Assembly: GCA_946479255.1 (NCBI GenBank)
Contig: CAMLFK010000288.1
Location: 1-6,161 of the forward strand
Source of the DNA: an uncultured Oxalobacteraceae bacterium
Lineage (GTDB): Bacteria > Pseudomonadota > Gammaproteobacteria > Burkholderiales > Burkholderiaceae
Length of the DNA: 6,161 nucleotides
Reading direction: 5' to 3'
The translations under genes and the position numbers were made by a program. Of the stretch, positions 1-5,509 are shown piece after piece. Position 1 is the stretch's first letter, and the number at the start of each line of letters is the position of its first letter. The notes beneath the pieces are model-generated. The model ran no database searches. It was not told the DNA's origin and saw only the letters and a list, made by a program, of their open reading frames with translations.

Positions 1-86
1 TGGCGCGCGAAGGCGCTTATTTCCGGCTGTACGAGGCGCAGGCGCGCAACGTCGATACGGATATGGACGACAAGGATGGCGAATGA
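1..86 (+). CDS. C-terminal tail of an ABC transporter ATP-binding protein (partial, 5' end outside window)
   Basis: The frame starting at base 3 is open and ends at TGA 84-86, giving 27 residues that include YFRLYEAQAR followed by an acidic end (DTDMDDKDGE). The pattern of a 'REG.Y..LY..Q' segment just before the C-terminus is the usual end of the nucleotide-binding domain of ABC exporters, after the H-loop. No Walker or signature motif lies inside the window, so the family call rests on this tail and on its neighbour. The stop overlaps the start of the DUF1854 gene by four bases (ATGA, 83-86), which implies translational coupling. In Burkholderiales an ABC transporter of this kind often precedes DUF1854 near cyanophycin genes. 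That link is family knowledge and cannot be tested here. The substrate is unknown. Confidence 0.6.
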   Translation, partial: AREGAYFRLYEAQARNVDTDMDDKDGE

Positions 87-559
87 AGGATTTTGAACCG
101 GGCTTTCAACTGCGGCGCAACAGCTTCGGCAAACTGATCCTCACCACGGCCGACGGCCAGGTGCATGAAGGCGTGGCCCCGGTGCGCGCCTTCCCGATCC
201 AGACGCCGAGCAAGGCCATCTCTCTGGTGCTGTCGGACGGCAAGGAAGTCGCATGGATCGACGACCTCGCGCACTTGCCGATGGATATGCGCAACCTGGT
301 GCAGGACGAGCTGGAAGGGCGCGAATTCATGCCCGAGATTTCCCACATCGTCAGCGTCAGCAGCTTCGCCACGCCGTGCACCTGGCATGTGCAAACCGAC
401 CGCGGCGACACCGCCTTCACGCTCAAGGGCGAGGAAGACATCCGCCGCATCGGCGAGACTTCGCTGCTCATTTCCGACAACCACGGCATCCATTTCCTGA
501 TCCGCGACATGTTCACCATCGATAAACACAGCCGCAAGATCCTCGACCGCTTTCTTTAA
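83..559 (+). CDS. DUF1854 family protein (cyanophycin-metabolism-associated type)
   Basis: This is a 158-residue soluble protein with no signal peptide or membrane segment, and the length is normal for DUF1854. Family-like landmarks are the PVRAFPIQTP block (about residues 33-42), ISLVLSDGKEVAWIDDL (about 46-62), LEGREFMPEI (about 77-86), a TDRGDTAFTLKGEEDIRRI block (about 105-123) and the IDKHSRKILDRFL end. The biochemical role is unknown. In databases members are described as associated with cyanophycin metabolism because the gene sits beside cphA genes with an ABC transporter. Here it overlaps the preceding ABC gene by four bases (ATGA), so ATG 83 is firmly placed and the two proteins probably act together, perhaps as a transporter accessory subunit. 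That role is inference from context. A YciI-like gene follows after 14 bases. Confidence 0.85.
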   Translation: MKDFEPGFQLRRNSFGKLILTTADGQVHEGVAPVRAFPIQTPSKAISLVLSDGKEVAWIDDLAHLPMDMRNLVQDELEGREFMPEISHIVSVSSFATPCTWHVQTDRGDTAFTLKGEEDIRRIGETSLLISDNHGIHFLIRDMFTIDKHSRKILDRFL

Positions 560-573
560 CTTTTGGAGAACCC

Positions 574-876
574 ATGCATTTTCTGATGATCTACTCGCTG
601 TCCGACGACTATCTCGAACGCCGCGGCGAGTACCGCAGCGAACACCTCAAGCTGGGCTGGGAAGCCCATGCGCGCGGTGAACTGATCGTTGCCGGCGCGA
701 TGAGCGATCCGGCCGACATGTCGGCGCTGATGTTTTCCGGCGACTCGCCCGAAGTGGCCGAGCGCTTCGCCAAGGGCGACCCTTATGTGATCAACGGCCT
801 GGTGACGCGCTATGTGATCCGGCCGTGGAATACCGCGATCGGCGACATCGCTTTTACGCCTATCCGTCCAGAGTAA
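574..876 (+). CDS. YciI-like family protein
   Basis: This 100-residue protein has the ferredoxin-like alpha/beta fold pattern of YciI: an N-terminal hydrophobic strand (HFLMIYSLS), an EHL segment with His24, 'ARGELIVAGAM' (33-43) matching the conserved G-[RK]-L-x-x-A-G-P strand, and DPYVINGL (69-76) followed by VIRPW. YciI proteins are small cytoplasmic proteins proposed to be enzymes using a His/Asp pair, but no general reaction is established. His24 is kept. The acidic residue expected just before the Gly of the second strand is Ala33-Arg34 here, so the proposed dyad may be absent or relocated. The start ATG 574 has GGAG at 565-568 at good spacing. The gene lies 14 bases after the DUF1854 stop and is probably the last gene of that operon. 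A functional link to the transporter is unproven. Confidence 0.85.
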   Translation: MHFLMIYSLSDDYLERRGEYRSEHLKLGWEAHARGELIVAGAMSDPADMSALMFSGDSPEVAERFAKGDPYVINGLVTRYVIRPWNTAIGDIAFTPIRPE

Positions 877-1010
877 GTTATCTAAATCGATACCGGCGAG
901 ATTCGGGCGACGTTCTGTTCGCGCCGCAGTGAGGCGCCCGGCCATGAGTTCTTTGGCCTGCCGTGCTGGACGATCCCGATGCGATACGTATATTGACATC
1001 GAAAACTGTA

Positions 1011-1024
1011 AAAAATTGATTGGA
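1011..1024 (+). promoter_or_regulatory. Shared 14-base motif, copy 1 (candidate operator)
   Basis: AAAAATTGATTGGA at 1011-1024 recurs exactly at 3578-3591. The flanks also align: from 999 against 3566, 20 of 26 bases match with no gap. This copy lies about 110-120 bases before the first codon of the GH43 remnant and leads into the epimerase-lactonase unit. ATTGAT is repeated within it (1015-1020 and 1024-1029). I infer a binding site for a common regulator. No regulator gene is in the window. Confidence 0.5.
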
Positions 1025-1064
1025 TTGATCTTAGCCCCATCACCTAACATTGGTACGCAGCACG

Positions 1065-1092
1065 TTGTGCCGAATAAAGCATTAGTTATAAA
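1065..1092 (+). promoter_or_regulatory. Possible sigma-70 promoter for the sugar operon
   Basis: TTGTGC (1065-1070) and TATAAA (1087-1092) are separated by 16 bases, in AT-rich DNA just upstream of a GGAG at 1109-1112. An alternative is TTGGAT (1020-1025) with TAACAT (1045-1050), spacing 19, which would overlap the 14-base motif as in the downstream promoter. Both are weak consensus matches. One of them presumably still drives the epimerase and lactonase genes, since no other promoter is obvious before 1449. Confidence 0.35.
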
Positions 1093-1119
1093 GCTACAAA
1101 TCCCAAGCGGAGAGACTCC

Positions 1120-1424
1120 CTGACCACGCGCATGGCGATTGCCGGCGGCATCGTGGGCGCGCTGCTGACTTGTTTCCAGTAGGCGCCGAGCCAGGCGCAA
1201 ACGCCGCTGGCCCTGTCCGCATTGCCCTGACGCTGACGATTATCCCTGGCTATAACAGTTTTACCGTGTCAGAAGATGGTGAAGGCGTCATGCTGGTTTA
1301 TCATGCTCGTACTTATACAGAGATTATTGGCGGTCCACGATGGAACCCGGATCGCCACACCTGCGTCAAAACACGCTGGGATGAGCACGGGATGCCCGTG
1401 TTCGGCCAGCCCTCGATTGCCTGA
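1120..1424 (+). pseudogene. Decayed secreted GH43 glycoside hydrolase (alpha-L-arabinofuranosidase type): signal-peptide start joined to C-terminal remnant
   Basis: Two pieces of one gene survive. The 5' piece reads from CTG 1120 (GGAG at 1109-1112) or ATG 1132: TTR then MAIAGGIVGALLTCFQ, an amber TAG at 1180-1182, then in the same frame APSQAQTPLALSALP and TGA 1228-1230. Read through the amber codon, this is a signal peptide with a hydrophobic core and an 'SQAQ' cleavage region. The 3' piece, in a different frame (1239-1424), reads PGYNSFTVSEDG, then LVYHARTYTEIIGGPRWNPD, then RHTCVKTRWDEHGMPVFGQP and a stop. It matches the C-terminal part of GH43 enzymes, where 'GPGHNSFT', 'YHAR', 'DPNRHTR' and 'G.P.FG.P' are typical. 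About 300 catalytic-domain codons are missing, and His of 'GHNSFT' is Tyr. The CTG may be a mutated ATG. The intact enzyme would have released arabinose outside the cytoplasm. It is not expected to be functional now. Confidence 0.7.
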
Positions 1425-1448
1425 CCGAGGATTATCAAAAGGAATATA

Positions 1449-2513
1449 GTGCAAGCAAGTATCACCACTTCGCCATTCGGAACCCTGCCGGATGGCCGGC
1501 CTGTCACCCTGTACACGCTGACCAACCCAAGCGGCCTGGTCGTCAAGGTCTCGGATTTCGGCGGCATCATTACCGAGATCCACACGCCTGACCGCGACGG
1601 CCAGCTGGCCGACATCGCGCTCGGCTACGACACCTTGCAGCCGTACACCGAAGACTCGCCTTACTTCGGCGCCTTGATCGGGCGCTATGGCAACCGCATC
1701 GCCAGCGGCCAGTTCGAACTGGACGGCAAGGCAGTGCAGCTGTCGGTCAACAACGACGGCAATCACCTGCACGGCGGCACGGCCGGCTTCGACCGCAAGC
1801 TGTGGCGCGCCGTGCCTTTCCAGGAAGGCGACTCGGTCGGGCTGACGCTCATGTACCGCAGCCCGGACGGCGAGGAAGGCTATCCCGGCAACCTGGACGT
1901 GACGGTCGTGTACGAGCTGACCGCCGCCGGCGAACTGGTGATGGCGTTTGACGCCGTCACCGACCAGGCTACCCCGGTCAACCTGACCCAGCACGCTTAC
2001 TTCAACCTGGCCGGGCAGGGCGACATCCTGGGCCACCAGCTGACCATCCACGCCGACAGCTTTACGCCGGTGTCGGAAAAACTGATACCGACCGGTGAAC
2101 TGCGCCCGGTCGAGGGCACGGCCTTCGACTTCCGCCAGCCAAGCGCGATCGGTGCGCGCATCGGGCAAGATGACGAGCAGCTGCGCTTCGGCAAGGGTTA
2201 CGACCACAACTTCGTGCTGCGCAAACAAGCGGCCCCGCGCGCCAGCGTACTGGCCGCGCGCGTGGTCGAGCCGGTCTCGGGCCGGGTGCTGGAGCTGTAC
2301 ACGGAAGAGCCGGGTGTGCAGTTCTACAGCGGTAACTTCCTCAACGGCAGCAATGTCGGCAAGGGCAAGGCTTACCAGTTCCGCAGCGGCCTGTGCCTGG
2401 AGCCCCAGCATTTCCCGAATTCGCCCAATACGCCGGCCTTCCCCAGCACTATCCTTCGTCCGGGGGAGGAATATGCGACCGTGTCGCGCTTTAAATTCAG
2501 CGTGGAGCCTTAA
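1449..2513 (+). CDS. galM: Aldose 1-epimerase (mutarotase)
   Basis: This 354-residue enzyme interconverts alpha and beta anomers of aldoses. It is full length for the GalM family and has no signal peptide, so it acts in the cytoplasm. Visible family motifs are FGGIITEIHTPDRDG (about 36-50), GRYGNRIASG, the sugar-contacting NHLHGG with His106, LTQHAYFNLAG with His182 as likely catalytic acid, YDHNFVL with substrate-binding Asp252, and CLEPQHFPNSPN with Glu318 as likely catalytic base. All expected active-site residues are present. The start is GTG 1449 with AAGGAA at 1439-1444. No ATG fits the conserved N-terminus. It lies 24 bases after the GH43 remnant and 5 bases before the lactonase, so it probably handles L-arabinose or D-galactose anomers before oxidation, although family specificity is broad. 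Confidence 0.93.
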   Translation: MQASITTSPFGTLPDGRPVTLYTLTNPSGLVVKVSDFGGIITEIHTPDRDGQLADIALGYDTLQPYTEDSPYFGALIGRYGNRIASGQFELDGKAVQLSVNNDGNHLHGGTAGFDRKLWRAVPFQEGDSVGLTLMYRSPDGEEGYPGNLDVTVVYELTAAGELVMAFDAVTDQATPVNLTQHAYFNLAGQGDILGHQLTIHADSFTPVSEKLIPTGELRPVEGTAFDFRQPSAIGARIGQDDEQLRFGKGYDHNFVLRKQAAPRASVLAARVVEPVSGRVLELYTEEPGVQFYSGNFLNGSNVGKGKAYQFRSGLCLEPQHFPNSPNTPAFPSTILRPGEEYATVSRFKFSVEP

Positions 2514-2518
2514 TCCAG

Positions 2519-3370
2519 ATGCTTGAAAAGATCGTCGATGCCCAAAACCAGCTGGGCGAATGCGTGCTGTGGTGCGATTCGACCCAGCGCGTGCTGTGGA
2601 CCGATATCCTCGGTTCCACCCTGTACGCCCACCATCCGGCCACGCACAGCACCTCCAGCTGGCCGATGCCGGAACGGCTGGCCAGCTTCGCGCTGACCGG
2701 CAACGACGACCGCCTGCTGCTGGGCCTGGCTTCGCAGCTGGCTTTCTTTGAGTTTTCGTCTGGTAAAGTGACGCCGATCTGCGCAGTGGAAGAGGGCTTG
2801 ACGACGCGCCTGAACGACGGCCGCTGCGACCGCCAGGGCAATTTTGTGTTCGGTACCTTCAATGAAGTCGAACCGCGCGCGCCGATCGGCTCCTTCTACC
2901 GGCTCAACGCCGAAGGTTTGAGCCTGGAGCGCCTGGCCTTGAAAAACGTGGCGATCGCCAACAGCATCTGCTTTTCGCCCGACGGCGCCACCATGTACTA
3001 CTGCGATTCGCCCGACAAGGCGATCCGCCGCTGCGACTATCCCTCGCTGGCCAAGGACCGCGTGTTCGCCCAGTGCGAAGGCGAGGGCGAGCCGGACGGT
3101 TCCTGCATCGACGCCGAGGGCTTTCTGTGGAATGCCCAGTGGGGCGGCTATAAGGTGGTGCGTTACGCGCCGGACGGTTCGATCGACATGCTGGTCGACA
3201 CGCCGGCGGCTCAGCCGAGCTGCACGGCGATTGGCGGCTTTCATCTCGATACGCTCTACACCAGCAGTGCGCGGGTCGGCCTGGCGGAAGCGGCGGCGGA
3301 TGATGGCGCATTGCTGGGAGCTGAGATTTCCGGTTTGCGCGGACTGCCGGAAAGCCGATTTGCCGGATAG
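2519..3370 (+). CDS. SMP-30/gluconolactonase family sugar lactonase (probable L-arabinolactonase)
   Basis: This 283-residue six-bladed beta-propeller hydrolase opens an aldonolactone to the aldonate. The divalent-metal ligands expected in SMP-30 enzymes are all visible: Glu14 in LGECVLW, Asn148 in ANSICFSPDG and Asp193 in GEPDGSCID. The substrate-side LNDGRCDRQGNF (Asn99-Asp100) and the typical ending GLRGLPESRFAG are also present. There is no signal peptide. ATG 2519 is 5 bases after the epimerase stop, and GGAG at 2503-2506 lies inside the epimerase's last codons, so the pair is probably translationally linked. The downstream L-arabinonate dehydratase makes L-arabino-gamma-lactone the likely substrate (this step is called AraB in the Azospirillum pathway). 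A galactono- or xylonolactonase role cannot be excluded from sequence alone. Confidence 0.88.
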   Translation: MLEKIVDAQNQLGECVLWCDSTQRVLWTDILGSTLYAHHPATHSTSSWPMPERLASFALTGNDDRLLLGLASQLAFFEFSSGKVTPICAVEEGLTTRLNDGRCDRQGNFVFGTFNEVEPRAPIGSFYRLNAEGLSLERLALKNVAIANSICFSPDGATMYYCDSPDKAIRRCDYPSLAKDRVFAQCEGEGEPDGSCIDAEGFLWNAQWGGYKVVRYAPDGSIDMLVDTPAAQPSCTAIGGFHLDTLYTSSARVGLAEAAADDGALLGAEISGLRGLPESRFAG

Positions 3371-3485
3371 TACGACGGTAAGTCTGAAGTGTTGTTTTTA
3401 GGCAGCGCGCATAAGCAGTACATACAGCGCTACCCATGAGCGATGCTCAGAGCTAAAACGGGTCAAAAGCACCCGAAAACAGCGC

Positions 3486-3541
3486 AAAAAAGCGCTGGCG
3501 CACGTGGTTTGCTTGGCAAGCCACAGCGCCAGCGCTTTTTT
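3486..3541. terminator. Strong bidirectional intrinsic terminator
   Basis: GCGCTGGCGC (3492-3501) pairs perfectly with GCGCCAGCGC (3526-3535). It is preceded by A6 (3486-3491) and followed by T6 (3536-3541), which would extend the stem to 16 pairs. The inner part also folds: GTGGTTTGC (3504-3512) with GCAAGCCAC (3516-3524), with one G-T pair and a 3-base loop. It lies 115 bases after the lactonase stop and separates that operon from the dehydratase gene. The A-run on the other strand means it could also stop transcription coming from the right. Confidence 0.87.
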
Positions 3542-3569
3542 CATGCTGACATATCAAAAAAAATATCGA

Positions 3570-3600
3570 TAATGCCGAAAAATTGATTGGAAAGGCATTA
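3570..3600. promoter_or_regulatory. Inverted repeat around the second 14-base motif (candidate operator)
   Basis: TAATGCC (3570-3576) and GGCATTA (3594-3600) are perfect 7-base inverted arms with a 17-base centre. The centre contains nearly all of AAAAATTGATTGGA (3578-3591), the sequence shared exactly with 1011-1024. The arms overlap the proposed -35 box of the dehydratase promoter, as expected of a repressor or activator site. The regulator is not identified. Confidence 0.45.
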
Positions 3601-3616
3601 CGGGAATCTTTACTAT
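3587..3616 (+). promoter_or_regulatory. Possible sigma-70 promoter of the L-arabinonate dehydratase unit
   Basis: TTGGAA (3587-3592) and TACTAT (3611-3616) are 18 bases apart, immediately downstream of the terminator and 70 bases before the dehydratase ATG. The -35 box overlaps the shared motif and the inverted repeat, so activity is probably controlled by the sugar regulator. Consensus match is moderate. Confidence 0.4.
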
Positions 3617-3685
3617 TTCGTTCAAGCGTTGCCGGGATTACGACATGAGTCCGCGTCAACAATCAGAACAACTAGGAGGGAAACC

Positions 3686-5425
3686 ATGTCCGAGACGAAA
3701 AAGACGAAGCTGCGTTCTGCCGAATGGTTCGGCACCAATGACAAGAACGGCTTCATGTACCGCAGCTGGATGAAGAATCAGGGCATTCCCGATCACGAAT
3801 TCCAAGGCAAGCCGATCATCGGCATCTGCAACACCTGGTCGGAACTGACCCCGTGTAACGCCCACTTCCGCAAGCTGGCCGAACACGTCAAGATGGGCAT
3901 CCTGGAAGCCGGTGGCTATCCGGTCGAGTTCCCTGTCTTCTCGAATGGCGAATCGAACCTGCGTCCGACCGCGATGCTGACCCGTAACCTGGCGTCGATG
4001 GACGTCGAGGAATCGATCCGCGGCAATCCGATGGACGCCGTCGTGCTGCTGGTCGGCTGCGACAAGACCACCCCGGCCCTGCTGATGGGCGCCGCTTCGG
4101 TCGACCTGCCGACGATCGTCGTCACCGGCGGCCCGATGCTCAACGGTAAGCTGAACGGCAAGAACATCGGTTCCGGCACCGCCGTGTGGCAACTGCACGA
4201 GCAGGTCAAGGCCGGCGCCATCACCATGCACGATTTCATCGCCGCCGAAGCCGGCCACTCGCGCTCGGCCGGTACCTGCAACACCATGGGCACCGCGTCG
4301 ACCATGGCCTGCATGGCCGAGTCGCTCGGCACCTCGCTGCCGCACAATGCCGCGATCCCTGCCGTCGATGCGCGCCGCTACGTGCTGGCCCATATGTCGG
4401 GCATCCGCATCGTCGAGATGGTCCACGAAGACCTGAAGCTGTCCAAGATCCTGACCAAGCAAGCCTTCGAGAACGCGATCCGCACCAATGCGGCCATCGG
4501 CGGCTCGACCAATGCCGTGATCCACCTGAAGGCCATCGCCGGCCGCATCGGCGTGGACCTGGAACTGGAAGACTGGACCCGCATCGGCCGCGGCACCCCG
4601 ACCATCGTCGACCTGCTGCCATCGGGCCGCTTCCTGATGGAAGAGTTTTACTACGCCGGCGGCCTGCCGGGCGCACTGCGCCGCCTGGGCGACGGCAACC
4701 TGCTGCCGCACAAGGACGCGCTGACCGTCAACGGCAAGACCATCTGGGAAAACGTCCAGGACGCGCCGATCTACGACGATGAAGTGATTCGTCCGCTGGA
4801 CAAGCCGCTGATCGCCGACGGTGGCATCTGCATCCTGCGCGGCAACCTGTCGCCGCGCGGCGCCGTGTTGAAGCCTTCGGCCGCCACCCCGCGCCTGATG
4901 CAGCACACCGGCAAGGCCGTGGTGTTCGAAGACTTCGACCACTACAAGACCCGCATCCTCGACCCTGAACTGGACGTCGACGAGAACTCGGTGCTGGTGA
5001 TGAAGAACTGCGGTCCCAAGGGCTACCCCGGCATGGCCGAAGTGGGCAATATGGGCCTGCCGCCGAAGCTCTTGGCCAAGGGCGTGACCGACATGGTGCG
5101 CATTTCGGACGCGCGCATGAGCGGCACCGCCTACGGCACCGTGGTGCTGCACGTGGCGCCTGAAGCGATGGCCGGCGGCCCGCTGGGCATCGTGCAGGAC
5201 GGCGACATGATTTCGCTGGACTGTGCCAACAACAGCCTGAACCTGAACATCTCGGATGAAGAGATGGCGGCCCGCCTGGCCAAGCGCGCCGAGAACCAGC
5301 CGCCAACCGCCAAGTCCGGTTACCAGCAGCTGTATATTGAGCACGTTCTGCAGGCGGACCAGGGTTGCGACTTCGACTTCCTGGTCGGCAGCCGCGGTTC
5401 GGCCGTTCCACGCCACTCGCACTAA
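3686..5425 (+). CDS. araC: L-arabinonate dehydratase, IlvD/Edd family
   Basis: This 579-residue cytoplasmic Fe-S enzyme dehydrates L-arabinonate to 2-keto-3-deoxy-L-arabinonate. The length equals that of characterised sugar-acid members of IlvD/Edd. The three [2Fe-2S] cysteines are Cys57 (WSELTPCNAH), Cys125 (VGCDKTTPA) and Cys198 (SAGTCNTMGTAS). Mg-site residues Glu89 (NGESNL), Asp126, Lys127 (the lysine carbamylated in the family) and Glu452 (PGMAEVGNM) are kept, as is the catalytic-base serine at about 479 (DARMSGTAYG). The reading frame is open from 3587, but ATG 3686 is the start: AGGAGG at 3674-3679 is six bases upstream, and the protein then begins like its relatives. The symbol follows the Azospirillum pentose scheme and must not be confused with the AraC regulator. 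Related dehydratases take D-xylonate, D-galactonate or L-fuconate. The sequence style and neighbours favour L-arabinonate. Confidence 0.88.
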   Translation: MSETKKTKLRSAEWFGTNDKNGFMYRSWMKNQGIPDHEFQGKPIIGICNTWSELTPCNAHFRKLAEHVKMGILEAGGYPVEFPVFSNGESNLRPTAMLTRNLASMDVEESIRGNPMDAVVLLVGCDKTTPALLMGAASVDLPTIVVTGGPMLNGKLNGKNIGSGTAVWQLHEQVKAGAITMHDFIAAEAGHSRSAGTCNTMGTASTMACMAESLGTSLPHNAAIPAVDARRYVLAHMSGIRIVEMVHEDLKLSKILTKQAFENAIRTNAAIGGSTNAVIHLKAIAGRIGVDLELEDWTRIGRGTPTIVDLLPSGRFLMEEFYYAGGLPGALRRLGDGNLLPHKDALTVNGKTIWENVQDAPIYDDEVIRPLDKPLIADGGICILRGNLSPRGAVLKPSAATPRLMQHTGKAVVFEDFDHYKTRILDPELDVDENSVLVMKNCGPKGYPGMAEVGNMGLPPKLLAKGVTDMVRISDARMSGTAYGTVVLHVAPEAMAGGPLGIVQDGDMISLDCANNSLNLNISDEEMAARLAKRAENQPPTAKSGYQQLYIEHVLQADQGCDFDFLVGSRGSAVPRHSH

Positions 5426-5440
5426 TTTATCGCTGGCACC

Positions 5441-5474
5441 CGGCCGCGCCGCCTGTCACCAGGCCGCGCGGCCG
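5441..5474 (+). repeat. Strong GC-rich hairpin between dehydratase and AraD1-type gene
   Basis: Bases 5441-5455 pair with 5460-5474 around the loop TCAC (5456-5459). Fourteen of fifteen positions pair, the exception being C5450 opposite C5465. No T-run follows directly, and T5 at 5495-5499 is 20 bases away, just before the next ribosome-binding site. It is therefore more likely an mRNA-stability, processing or partial-attenuation element than a full terminator. An 11-base direct repeat GGCCGCGCCGC (5442-5452 and 5470-5480) overlaps it. Confidence 0.6.
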
Positions 5475-5509
5475 CGCCGCTCAAGCAGGACACCTTTTTC
5501 GGAGATCCC

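Larger units (their letters stand above)
877..1119. other. Intergenic region with no supported gene, AT-rich from about 985
   Basis: No reading frame here resembles a protein I recognise. Bases 904-940 can fold (CGGGCG 904-909 with CGCCCG 935-940, or GCGCC 921-925 with GGCGC 933-937), but no T-run follows, so this is at best a weak end signal for the preceding operon. From about 985 the base composition turns clearly AT-rich, which suits a promoter and operator zone for the downstream sugar genes. That zone carries the 14-base motif at 1011-1024, described separately. Confidence 0.6.

Noticed and set aside
904..940. Terminator after the YciI-like gene
   Set aside because: A GC-rich fold is possible, but no T-run follows, so an intrinsic terminator is not supported.
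890..996. + strand frame containing GHEFFGLPCWTIPMRY before TGA 994-996
   Set aside because: It looked like a possible protein remnant, but I recognise no family, it has no start signal, and it ends at the AT-rich regulatory zone.
929..1123. 64-codon + strand frame between the YciI gene and the GH43 remnant
   Set aside because: It passes through the AT-rich regulatory zone, has no good ribosome-binding site and no recognisable protein pattern.
556..1200. 214-codon open frame on the - strand over the YciI gene and the gap
   Set aside because: It covers the YciI-like gene antisense and runs through AT-rich promoter DNA. No recognisable domain.
1269..2411. 380-codon open frame on the - strand across galM
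   Set aside because: It is antisense to an intact aldose epimerase with all active-site residues. Its low-complexity composition is typical of a shadow frame.
3437..3475. Small hairpins TGAGC-GAT-GCTCA and CGGGT-CAAAAGC-ACCCG before the main terminator
   Set aside because: Stems of only five pairs are expected by chance in GC-rich DNA. No separate function can be argued.
3587..3685. N-terminal extension of the dehydratase upstream of ATG 3686
   Set aside because: The added codons read through the proposed promoter and operator, while AGGAGG at 3674-3679 and family length support ATG 3686.
3656..5422. 588-codon open frame on the - strand across the dehydratase gene
   Set aside because: It is the complement of a strongly recognisable IlvD/Edd enzyme in GC-rich DNA. 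The product is rich in His, Arg, Val and Gln with no family motif and no ribosome-binding site at its start.
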